Assembly: GCA_016926735.1 (NCBI GenBank)
Contig: JAFGOA010000014.1
Coordinates: 28,112 to 92,111 of the forward strand
DNA: 64,000 nt
Direction of reading: 5' to 3'
Source: Promethearchaeota archaeon
Lineage (GTDB): Archaea > Asgardarchaeota > Lokiarchaeia > Sigyniarchaeales > SOKP01
The notes below the pieces were generated by a model. The model was not told the DNA's origin. It saw only the letters and a program-made list of their open reading frames with translations, and did not search any database. The position numbers and the translations under genes were made by a program. Below are positions 56,613 through 64,000 of the stretch, one piece after another; within the stretch, counting starts at the first letter, position 1, and every line of letters starts with the position of its first letter.

Positions 56613-56692
56613 CTAAAAGAAATCTGATAATTTTTGTTGTTTAATTTTAGGATTGATTATTTGTAAGGTTAAGAACATATTCTTCAATTAAA
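56613..56692 (-). pseudogene. Fossil of the polymerase D large-subunit 3' end
   Basis: The minus strand reads LIEEYVLNLTNN, then after a 4-nt insertion PKIKQQKLSDFF-stop, which is the C-terminus of the DP2 gene at 58227 (LIEEYVTSLTNNPKIKQQ...). The 80-bp copy is in the same orientation and is untranslatable as one frame. It marks a duplicated gene end. Confidence 0.88.
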
Positions 56693-56698
56693 ATGTTC

Positions 56699-56793
56699 CA
56701 ACATAAAAATTCATTTATATTTCTGAATCTATTTTTTCTTTAGAGTAAGCAGTATATTATTTAATAGTAAATTCTTTATTTTTGGTGAAATAT
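56699..56793 (-). pseudogene. Fossil of the wHTH-gene 3' end and its downstream flank
   Basis: The minus strand reads ISPKIKNLLLNNILLTLKKK-stop, against ISPKIKNLLQNNKLITLKNK in the gene at 54235. Similarity continues past the stop (aacataaa...) for about 30 bases, so noncoding flank was copied as well. It abuts the fossil DP2 end with a 6-base gap, in direct orientation to the parent. Confidence 0.88.
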
Positions 56794-56834
56794 CATTTTA
56801 TAGAAGAAAAAATTATATAATAAAAGAATAACAA

Positions 56835-57233
56835 ATGAATAACTATAACTCTGTATATCTTGACTATCTTAGAATGCTTCCTTTTATTATATATGCTATT
56901 TTACTAATTATTTTATCGTCACTTAGCCAACCATATCCTATACAACCTCCGAAAGGAGTTACTTTTTATCTTAATTATATCCTTCATATAATTGAGTTTG
57001 CTGGGTTATCATTTTTTGCATTTTTTGGATTTTTTAAAAGAATAAAGTCTTTATCCATATTATTATTCTGCGTTCTTTTTGCTATATCCGATGAAGTCCA
57101 TCAATTCTTTGTTCCTAATAGATTTTTTGATTTTTTTGATATTTTAGTTGATTGTATTGGAATTATCATCGGGTATGCCTTCTATTTATCTATATTAAAA
57201 ATAAAAAAGGAAATTGAAAGGAAAAAAAAATAA
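56835..57233 (+). CDS. VanZ-like family membrane protein
   Basis: This 132-residue protein has four hydrophobic segments (from LPFIIYAILLIILSSLS to IIIGYAFYLSILKI). The conserved VanZ signature SDEVHQFFVPNRFFDFFDIL lies near residue 86, with Asp and His likely in an active or binding site. VanZ itself gives low-level teicoplanin resistance; the wider family's biochemical role is not settled, though envelope modification is suspected. It begins just after the fossil gene ends and faces the B-box gene convergently, 30 bases apart. Confidence 0.85.
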   Translation: MNNYNSVYLDYLRMLPFIIYAILLIILSSLSQPYPIQPPKGVTFYLNYILHIIEFAGLSFFAFFGFFKRIKSLSILLFCVLFAISDEVHQFFVPNRFFDFFDILVDCIGIIIGYAFYLSILKIKKEIERKKK

Positions 57234-57263
57234 ATAAAAATTGAAGGAATAAAAAAAAAATAT

Positions 57264-57770
57264 TTATCTTTTTGGACTTTTTTTAAGATATCTCTCACAT
57301 TTTTTCCTGAAATAATAAATGTGAATATATTTATTTCCGCCAGTAATGATTATAAAACCACTGATAAATATTAAATAAGGACTTGACATTATTGAAAAAA
57401 ATATTAAAAACATCTGAAAACCGATAAGTAATCCTAAAAATGAAATAAGGACTGAAAAGCAATATAGAGTAAATATCAACCTGACTAACGTATGATATTT
57501 CTTTAAAATTGAATATTTTAATCTCCATTTATCATACTTACTATTATAGTAGCAAGCATGACAAATCAATTCATATGATTCATGTAATAATTGATTTTTT
57601 TCTCTATCAACGATATGAATTAATGCTTTTCTCTTACATTTAGAACATATATATTTAAAACAGAGATTGCACTGAATAAATGCTTGTTTTTTTGGATGAT
57701 AATAACATTCTTTACTTTCAATTTTTACATCCTTCCTTTTCTTCTTGAGATTCTTACTTTTTGCATTCAT
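57264..57770 (-). CDS. B-box-like zinc-finger membrane protein
   Basis: This 168-residue protein has a lysine-rich start and a B-box-type zinc finger at about residues 23-75: CYYHPKKQAFIQCNLCFKYI, then CSKC, two histidines, and CHAC. Two hydrophobic segments follow (about 100-122 and 126-148). B-box fingers mediate protein contacts; a finger placed before two membrane segments also occurs in bacterial and archaeal proteins of unknown function. The zinc finger should face the cytosol. Function not known. Confidence 0.7.
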   Translation of the reverse strand: MNAKSKNLKKKRKDVKIESKECYYHPKKQAFIQCNLCFKYICSKCKRKALIHIVDREKNQLLHESYELICHACYYNSKYDKWRLKYSILKKYHTLVRLIFTLYCFSVLISFLGLLIGFQMFLIFFSIMSSPYLIFISGFIIITGGNKYIHIYYFRKKCERYLKKSPKR

Positions 57771-57904
57771 TAAATACCACCTCTTTTTTTTTTGGATCTC
57801 TGATCAAGTAAAAAAAGATAGGTAATATAAGGGTACTATATATATTTTCCATAATTTATATAGAAAATAAAACAAACTATAGCTTTTTATATTATTTATC
57901 ATGA

Positions 57905-58195
57905 TCACTCAAGAATACACCTTCCTTCAGGGAGGTAATGAATTGAGCTAAATTAAAAATTATCAAATTTCACTAAACTTTCAATCTCTCATTCCTTTTA
58001 AATTAATCTATTTTAGTATTTTAATAAGGAAATTCAGATTATAACGTTGAATTTCTTATTGCATGAACCCTTTGTGAACGAGGAATTATTCCCAAAACAA
58101 TGGAATGGTTTTCTACGATAAACAGGCCAATCCGTAATAGAAGCGATTGTGTACTCGTAGGAAGCCACGACCTTCAAGTCGTGTGTAGTTCACTG
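57905..58195 (+). mobile_element. Internally deleted IS200/IS605-type relic (no transposase)
   Basis: A left-end-like hairpin CCTTCC-TTCA-GGGAGG (57920-57935) followed by taatgaattg, and a right-end hairpin CACGAC-CTTCAA-GTCGTG (58166-58183) followed by tgtagttcac, bracket about 290 bp with no tnpA or tnpB. These subterminal hairpins and the GTAGTTCAC end are typical of tnpB-bearing IS605/IS1341-like elements. The relic ends about 30 bases from the DP2 stop codon. Confidence 0.7.
58090..58193 (+). ncRNA. Orphan omega-RNA-like scaffold
   Basis: In tnpB elements the 3' end of tnpB plus the right end is processed into an omega RNA whose last hairpin is followed by GTAGTTCAC and then the guide. 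Here gatttgtgt-like linker bases, gtaggaagccacgac, loop cttcaa, gtcgtg and tgtagttcac match that layout. Upstream codon-like text (NGMVFYDKQ) resembles a decayed tnpB C-terminus. If transcribed, the guide would be tgaaaagaatctatgatttt. Expression is not shown. Confidence 0.5.
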
Positions 58196-58226
58196 AAAAG
58201 AATCTATGATTTTAAGTAATTAATTT

Positions 58227-61200
58227 TTAAAAAAAATCAGATAATTTCTGTTGTTTGATTTTAGGATTATTTGTAAGACTTGTAACATATTCTTCAATTA
58301 ATTCCATTCGTTGATGGGTATAAGCATCTAATTTAAAGTCTTCACATAATTTAATTGCTCTATCAATATATTTTTCAATACCTCCTCGATTTACGGTTAA
58401 AATAATTTTATTTCCACATTTAGGGCATTTTCCTGAATTTGAAATTGGAGGGCGCCGATATTTAGTATTACATTTAACACATCTAAATGTTTGAACTGAG
58501 AATTTCCTGAGATTTCCTAAAATATCTGGATTAAAGTGTGTTGATAATATTTTACTCGCTACGTTTTTTGCATCAACAGCTTTTATAATTTTAGCAAGAT
58601 GTAATTGTGCTTCTATTTTATCATCCATTGATTCATGCAATTTATAAGCAGTAACTTTAGGGCCTTGGTTGATATCATCTGTAGGTATATTATATCCAAT
58701 ATTCTCATATTGTTCCTCAGTTCCTAATTTATTTTTGACAAGATTCATTATTTTTTCAATTTCATTAGGAGATGCATAACGTTGAGTTGCCTCATAAAAC
58801 TCTAAAGGATATCTAAATAAGGTATCAACATTATGAGCCTCACTATCGATCTCATTAGGATCTAATAATGTGCTGATTACCAAAGTAGCATCCATCCTAC
58901 CACCAATCTTACTTGGAAGATAATTTCTTGAGAAGTTGAGAAGCGGATCTAAGAGAAGCATAACTGCATCCTCATCTCCGTCGCACTGCGCTGTGATAAG
59001 CCCATTTAAAAGCGATATATTGTGATATTCCCAAATTTGATAATTTTTATTCACTATTTCTAAACAATATGAGGGATATTTATAAGAATTTGTTTCAATC
59101 TTTTTTATTTTATCTCCAAAAAAATCTTCACTTATTTTAGGAAATTTTCTGGGTTCGGGAAAATTATTTTTTAATATTATATTTAAATTCTTTTTCTTTT
59201 TTTTATGTTTTAAATCAAGATGTTGTAATAATAAATCATTTTCCATTCCTGGTAAAACTACTTGATATAGAGGATTATTTTTTTTTGGTTCTTTTCCTAG
59301 TTCTTTATATCTTTCTAAAATTTTCTTTCCATATCGTCCTCCCTTACCAATAATAATTCTAGCTTTTATTTTTAATGTTGAGAATAAAAAACAATAATCT
59401 TTTGATAGTTTTCTATTGCCTGTATATATCGATGTTCTTGTTGTTCTGGGAATAATCGAACAATTACCATCAATGAGAGCTGATATGAATGGATATTTAT
59501 ATTGTTTAGGTAGACTATAAATAAATGTAGGAATTCGTTTTGAAAGAGCGGTTAATCCCGTTTTCCAAGCATATGCAAAAAGATAAGCATGAATTCTTCC
59601 TGAATGAACAAGTTGTTCATTATCTGTTTGATGATACGGTTCTGATTCAAAAAGACTGATAATTAATTGTCTCACATGTTCTCTTAAATCGAGATTTGGA
59701 ACACTTATATTTATTTGATAAGCACTAGGTTCATCTCGAATATAACCTTCAGAGATATAATATCCTAGATACCTCATTAAATTTGTATTAAATTTTAAAT
59801 AAGGATTTATTGTATAATCATCTCTTGCCATTCCTAAGCGGCATTCTTTTGGAATTTCGTTCCATTCAAATATTCTTTTTTTATGTAAACTTTCAAGATG
59901 ACTTAGAGGAATAGAATTATACCAATCATATTTTAATGGATCTTTATATGGTTTTGATGGTAGAATCTTTTTTATTAATATTCTTATATCTCCAGGAATT
60001 CTTTGATATTCTTTTGAACTATTTAATCTTTTAATCCTTTTTCCATAACGTATGATTATTTGTTGTATCCAATTTGAAGCATTTCTTAATCTTACATTTT
60101 GTTTAAATTTATTAAACTTAGGATTATTTGGTAAATGAAGAGAAAGTTCTTCTAATATATTTATAAATTCAGGTGGATTATTTATTGGTAAATTTGGATT
60201 GATAAGGTGAGGTAAAATATCCCCTTCTTTCAGAAATTTTGCCCTTATTTTTTCAATAGAGTTTTTTTCTTCATTCCAAATTATCATTTTATGATCTGGG
60301 GTTACTTTTATGAATCTTCCCGTTTGGGTTTTAATTTGAATCCATTGATCACTTTGCCCCTTTATCCAATATTTAATGGGTTGGAAAATTGCTTTTTTTG
60401 TAATTGGATCAATACTAATTACTCTCCAATTTTTATAGAGATTTTCGACCTCAATAGTTCCAAAATCATCAATTATTTTTGTTTTAGCACCTTTGTGAAT
60501 CAATTCTTCAACAATATCACCTATATTATTTAGTATGATTTGTTCTTTATCACTATCCCAAATAATAATTTCTTCATTCCCTGATAAACAATTTCTTCTT
60601 TTTGCAGCATGCCAATATGGATGGGCATAAATAGATCTTGCTGGTGAAAATCCAATAATTCTGCCAATAATTCCTGCACTTGTGTGAGGAGCAAGTCCAA
60701 CAGTTAAATGTCCAATAAGATCATCTCTATTTTCAACATTATAATATCGGTCTAAATGATAAAAATGCTCTAGTTCATCATCTAAGAACTTAGCCACTTT
60801 AACGAGATATTCCGCACAATCTTCTGAAAGTAATATATCCTGAACATTTAATTCGATAATTTGATTTTCATTTTCAAGGATATTTCCTTTATAATCATGC
60901 TTATAACCCAATTCTCTGAGTTTTTCAAGAGAGACGCCTATTTCTTTCGGTTTAAAATGTGTTAATGGAATATCTGTAGCATCATATCTTATTTCAGCTG
61001 TTTTATATACTAATACATCATTTTTTGCCCTTAAAATGCCTTTTTCAATAGGTTCTGGTACTTTAAAAGCATTTGTTAATCCAAAAATCCCTTTTAGATT
61101 TGATGGAATTTGCATTTTCAATTTTTTGGATATGAAATTCATATATACTCTTATATTAAAATTCTTTTTAAGGGAAGGTTTAATCAATTCATTACATTTA

Positions 61201-63386
61201 GGACAGTTCGTGGTTTGTTCAGGATCAACTTTTTCATATGTAGTTTTACATTTTGGACATATTGATCTTAACTCAGTGTGAGAATTACATTTTGGACATA
61301 TATTAAACATGGTTATACTATTACATTTAGGACACTTTCTCCTACATACTTCAATAGAAATTTCCCCTTTTTTTACATTCTCTTCCTTTTGTATATTATT
61401 TTTTTTATTTTTTATACCAAGTTTCATTCCAATATCCCCAAATTTATCAAATCTCTTCGTATTTTCAACTGCATCTCCAACCAGTCTTGTATTTCCTACA
61501 ATCTCACTTAAAGGGAATAATGTATGAATGCCTTTCATGGTTTTTCTTTCTGATTTTTCTGGTCTTCCCATACGAGATCCTACAAAATAAGGTGCTTTAT
61601 TTTTTATTTTAATTGAAGAGAATTTACTAAAATAGGTAAATATATCCTCTTCTTTCTCAATCTCTATATTTTTATATTTAGAAAGATTAAAAACCTCAAT
61701 ATAAATTGTATTCATTTCTGAATCAAAATAGATGTGATTATCTTTAATTGTATGAAGGATGAAAGCTTTCTCAAGAATTTTTTTTATTGTTTTTTCATTT
61801 GGGATAATAATAGATTTTTCATCTTTGTTATATCCTTTTTTAAATTCTTCTCTAAGAATTTTAAGTTCCTCAACATTTAAATTATACCAATAATCAAGAT
61901 ATTTTGGATGTAATGGAATACTATATTCCAATGATAATTTAATTGCTAATTCTGGTGATGGAATATTCTCAAAGGGCTCATCTATATATTTTTTGAAATC
62001 ATCGATTTTTTCTTTTTTTTCTCTAAGGGTTTTTTTTAATTCTAAGCTCCACCATTCCTCAACATAACCAGATGGAATTAATTTATGATTATTTTCTGAA
62101 AATTCACCATAACCAAATAGGATATCACCAATAAAAAGAATTTTTTTTATATTTGGGAAGATCTTTTGAGCTTTCTTAACATTATTAACTTGAATAACAT
62201 CTCCATTTTTTAGTTTTACAATTGGTGGTTCAATTGAGGATACTGGAGACACACTCGTACTTTTCCCTGGTCTTTCAATTCTTAATTGGGTTCCAATAGC
62301 TATAAAATTATCTAATAATACCATTGAAGCCGGATGAATTCCTCCAGCAGCCAAACCTGTATTTCTTGAACGACCATATCTTAATCTATGGCCTCCAATA
62401 CGGGATGGATGACTGAATACGGGTCTTCCAGCAATAATATCTGCAATATATTTTGGATTAGGAACAATTTGATTTTTTCTTTCTTTCTTTTGTTTTACCT
62501 CTTTTTCTAGGTTATCTTTTTGTTTTTCTTTATGTGCAATGTTTTTTATTTCACCAAGCCAATCCCATCCCTCTAATTTCATTATATTTGCTATTTTAAG
62601 AAGTTTTGATGATTTTGATAAGATTCCATCATTTAGCACTAAACAAGCACCTCCCCGAATTTTATTTGTTTCTACTCTTGGAAGGTCTCTAAAAGCTGAT
62701 ACTTCTTCTTCTTCCGTAGAATCACCATTTATTTCAACAGGAAGATGTTCAACGGCAAATCGTATTTCATTATTCGTAGATGGATATTGTAAATGTACTC
62801 TTCTATCATACATTTTAACTTCCTCAACATATCTGCCAATTTCTCCTTCTGTTGCTTCATATTTTGGAATATTTGATTTATTTCTTACAAAATCTGCAAT
62901 TAACAAACATAATCCTGCTGTAGTCCCTCCAGCGGCTCTAATTGGACCTGCAAAATATAAAGAAAGATATCTCCTCCCTTGCTGATCCGTTTTTATTAGT
63001 ATTTTAGATATCCCTTCTAAAGGAGCACTTACAACTCCCATAGTTTTTATAGCTAAGCCTACTCTAATAGCTCTTTCAACTCTATCATCTAAATTTTGAA
63101 TATTTCCAATTTTTTCCTCTAAAATATCTGAAACAACCTGAAAAACAATGAAATCTTCACTTTTACCCTCTGTTTTTAATTTTCGAATTAAATCAGCAAC
63201 GCCTTGTGGTCCAACTAATTTTTCTACTCTACCTGCTAAATCTTTTGCTTGAGGAGATTCTACAAAAATTTCGGGATCAAATCCTTTATTTCTAGCTTCT
63301 TCTGCAATTTTATAACTTTGTTTTATTTTTTCTTGAAGATTGTTGAAATATTCTTCCATTTCTTTACTCATTACAACCATGATCAA
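58227..63386 (-). CDS. polC: DNA polymerase D large subunit DP2, intein-containing
   Basis: This 1,719-residue precursor is the catalytic subunit of the archaeal replicative polymerase; without its 535-residue intein the host protein is 1,184 residues, normal for DP2. Landmarks: SLYFAGPIRAAGGTTAG near residue 140, HPSRIGGHRLRYGRSRNTGL, the SRMGRPEKSERK stretch, a cysteine-rich zinc region (CPKCNSITMFNICPKCNSH), then KRRN | CDGDEDAVMLLLDPLLNF at the catalytic site split by the intein. A C-terminal zinc motif (CVKCNTKYRR...CPKCG) and the PIP-box QQKLSDFF for PCNA binding end the protein. Start codons at residues 1, 3 and 6 are all possible. The gene is alone on its strand here. Confidence 0.97.
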   Translation of the reverse strand: MIMVVMSKEMEEYFNNLQEKIKQSYKIAEEARNKGFDPEIFVESPQAKDLAGRVEKLVGPQGVADLIRKLKTEGKSEDFIVFQVVSDILEEKIGNIQNLDDRVERAIRVGLAIKTMGVVSAPLEGISKILIKTDQQGRRYLSLYFAGPIRAAGGTTAGLCLLIADFVRNKSNIPKYEATEGEIGRYVEEVKMYDRRVHLQYPSTNNEIRFAVEHLPVEINGDSTEEEEVSAFRDLPRVETNKIRGGACLVLNDGILSKSSKLLKIANIMKLEGWDWLGEIKNIAHKEKQKDNLEKEVKQKKERKNQIVPNPKYIADIIAGRPVFSHPSRIGGHRLRYGRSRNTGLAAGGIHPASMVLLDNFIAIGTQLRIERPGKSTSVSPVSSIEPPIVKLKNGDVIQVNNVKKAQKIFPNIKKILFIGDILFGYGEFSENNHKLIPSGYVEEWWSLELKKTLREKKEKIDDFKKYIDEPFENIPSPELAIKLSLEYSIPLHPKYLDYWYNLNVEELKILREEFKKGYNKDEKSIIIPNEKTIKKILEKAFILHTIKDNHIYFDSEMNTIYIEVFNLSKYKNIEIEKEEDIFTYFSKFSSIKIKNKAPYFVGSRMGRPEKSERKTMKGIHTLFPLSEIVGNTRLVGDAVENTKRFDKFGDIGMKLGIKNKKNNIQKEENVKKGEISIEVCRRKCPKCNSITMFNICPKCNSHTELRSICPKCKTTYEKVDPEQTTNCPKCNELIKPSLKKNFNIRVYMNFISKKLKMQIPSNLKGIFGLTNAFKVPEPIEKGILRAKNDVLVYKTAEIRYDATDIPLTHFKPKEIGVSLEKLRELGYKHDYKGNILENENQIIELNVQDILLSEDCAEYLVKVAKFLDDELEHFYHLDRYYNVENRDDLIGHLTVGLAPHTSAGIIGRIIGFSPARSIYAHPYWHAAKRRNCLSGNEEIIIWDSDKEQIILNNIGDIVEELIHKGAKTKIIDDFGTIEVENLYKNWRVISIDPITKKAIFQPIKYWIKGQSDQWIQIKTQTGRFIKVTPDHKMIIWNEEKNSIEKIRAKFLKEGDILPHLINPNLPINNPPEFINILEELSLHLPNNPKFNKFKQNVRLRNASNWIQQIIIRYGKRIKRLNSSKEYQRIPGDIRILIKKILPSKPYKDPLKYDWYNSIPLSHLESLHKKRIFEWNEIPKECRLGMARDDYTINPYLKFNTNLMRYLGYYISEGYIRDEPSAYQINISVPNLDLREHVRQLIISLFESEPYHQTDNEQLVHSGRIHAYLFAYAWKTGLTALSKRIPTFIYSLPKQYKYPFISALIDGNCSIIPRTTRTSIYTGNRKLSKDYCFLFSTLKIKARIIIGKGGRYGKKILERYKELGKEPKKNNPLYQVVLPGMENDLLLQHLDLKHKKKKKNLNIILKNNFPEPRKFPKISEDFFGDKIKKIETNSYKYPSYCLEIVNKNYQIWEYHNISLLNGLITAQCDGDEDAVMLLLDPLLNFSRNYLPSKIGGRMDATLVISTLLDPNEIDSEAHNVDTLFRYPLEFYEATQRYASPNEIEKIMNLVKNKLGTEEQYENIGYNIPTDDINQGPKVTAYKLHESMDDKIEAQLHLAKIIKAVDAKNVASKILSTHFNPDILGNLRKFSVQTFRCVKCNTKYRRPPISNSGKCPKCGNKIILTVNRGGIEKYIDRAIKLCEDFKLDAYTHQRMELIEEYVTSLTNNPKIKQQKLSDFF
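58986..60590 (-). other. Intein with LAGLIDADG homing endonuclease in DP2
   Basis: Residues 933-1467 of the precursor. It starts with Cys1 in CLSGNEEI and ends ...SLLNGLITAQ before the extein CDGDED. The splicing block with VTPDHKM (block B, TxxH-like) is present, and two endonuclease dodecapeptides are visible: LGYYISEGYI and ALIDGNCSII. The C-terminal residue is Gln, not Asn, and the penultimate residue is Ala, not His. Gln-ending inteins at this same DP2 site are known from Pyrococcus. The precise insertion in the most conserved catalytic motif is typical of homing inteins. Confidence 0.93.
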
Positions 63387-63665
63387 ATCTCTTTAAAAAT
63401 CAGTTGAAATTATTCGCTATTACATTATAATAACTATATAATTTAAATCAAAATTAAATTCAATTATTAATCTATTATTTTTATTTAATAACTAAAAGAC
63501 TATGCTAAAATTCTATTATACAACATAGTTACAAAATATTGTTCCAACTATTTACTGAAATCTTATAAAAACCTATAATTTTCTATAAAAATCAAAAAAT
63601 TATTACTCTTTTAAGGTTTAAATAATCAACTCTTTTTAATAACTTAAACTACTTCTTACAACATC
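63387..63665. other. Intergenic region between DP2 and the IS607-type element
   Basis: About 280 very AT-rich bases that should include the DP2 promoter (read leftward) and the left end of the IS607-type element. No distinct motif or gene is seen. Confidence 0.5.
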
Positions 63666-63840
63666 ATGAGTTCAGAAAAATTACTTAAAATTGGAAATAT
63701 CGCAACTCTTTTAGGAGTTACCCCCCAAACACTTAGAATTGAACAAACAGCGGATATATGGATGTAATCATTGGAAAAGATGGGCATAGGCGTTTCCGAA
63801 GGAGTGAAGTGGAATAGATAATGGAAATAAAACCATGGTT
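63666..63840 (+). pseudogene. IS607-type serine recombinase (TnpA), decayed
   Basis: From ATG at 63666 the frame reads LLKIGNIATLLGVTPQTLR, the MerR-like helix-turn-helix that opens IS607 TnpA, then breaks at a stop (63765). Another frame holds the next conserved part, GKDGHRRFRRSEVE (family pattern GGHRRF), and then a further stop. The catalytic serine domain is not visible before tnpB starts at 63877, so most of the gene is deleted. Not functional. Confidence 0.85.
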
Positions 63841-63876
63841 TTTTATTTAAATAATTATAGGAGTAAAGATAAATAG

Positions 63877-64000
63877 ATGATACAGACGATACGATTTCGA
63901 TTACACCCCTCCAGCTCACAGGAGCATCAATTGCACGAAATCTTTACTATCTATAATAGAGTCAAGCGTAAAGGATATAAATTATTTTTCAATGAGAAGG
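63877..64000 (+). CDS. tnpB: TnpB-family RNA-guided nuclease, N-terminus (partial)
   Basis: The first 41 codons are in the window: MIQTIRFRLHPSSSQEHQLH followed by EIFTIYNRVKRKGYKLFF. The IYNRVKRKGY motif is typical of TnpB N-termini in IS607/IS605 elements. An AGGAG motif precedes the ATG by 13 bases. The frame is open to the end of the window; whether the RuvC domain is intact cannot be seen. It follows the ruined tnpA of the same element. Confidence 0.85.
   Translation, partial: MIQTIRFRLHPSSSQEHQLHEIFTIYNRVKRKGYKLFFNEK

Noticed and set aside
62539-62985. 148-codon plus-strand ORF inside DP2
   Set aside because: Antisense to highly conserved DP2 sequence; a shadow of the real gene.

Overview
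The window is AT-rich DNA from an archaeon, most likely an Asgard archaeon of the Lokiarchaeia kind. The archaeal core is clear: RNA polymerase subunits H and B in operon order, the large subunit of the archaeal replicative DNA polymerase D (with an intein), a stand-alone Cbf5-type pseudouridine synthase with a PUA domain, and archaeal tRNAs with introns. The Asgard assignment is an inference from a Roadblock-Ras-like GTPase fusion, a 7TM protein with a probable longin/Roadblock-like cytosolic domain, and large adhesive surface proteins.

Layout. 1-883: rpoH and the start of rpoB on the minus strand, with an apparent 2-nt frame disruption near the start of rpoB. 1186-5452: an ABC-2 export pair, an overlapping pair of small unknown genes, two winged-helix regulators and a ribbon-helix-helix protein. 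5913-40034: one 11,373-codon ORF for a giant membrane-anchored surface protein with a dockerin, several LamG-like folds, many beta-sandwich modules and a long helical C-terminus. 40111-41790: a leucine-rich-repeat protein. 41804-41997: a fossil scar made of a copy of the giant gene's 3' end joined to a copy of the rpoH 5' end. 42031-52841: an rRNA-type methyltransferase, Cbf5, a BspA/DUF285 surface protein, tRNA-Lys, a ThiL-like kinase, tRNA-Thr (intron), the Roadblock-Ras GTPase, an Imm52-like protein, and a PadR regulator with a MacB/LolD-type ABC system. 53165-57770: an acetyltransferase, a tRNA-Leu that appears to carry two introns at non-canonical places, a wHTH + 7TM pair, a second fossil scar (polymerase D 3' end plus wHTH-gene 3' end), VanZ and B-box membrane proteins. 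57905-58195: a tnpB-less IS200/IS605-type relic with an omega-RNA-like end. 58227-63386: polymerase D large subunit. 63666-64000: an IS607-type element with a broken serine recombinase and the start of tnpB.

How it fits together. Housekeeping genes for transcription, replication, translation and thiamine metabolism alternate with accessory cassettes for surface display, export and signalling. Four direct repeats, each made of the terminal 75-100 bp of a neighbouring gene, border these accessory segments. Both scars have the structure expected of a tandem-duplication or insertion junction, so the accessory segments seem to have been built or turned over by repeated duplication and loss at gene ends. 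That pattern, the giant protein, the doubly interrupted tRNA-Leu and the orphan omega-RNA-like relic are the observations most worth following up. All functional calls come from reading the sequence only; no search was run.
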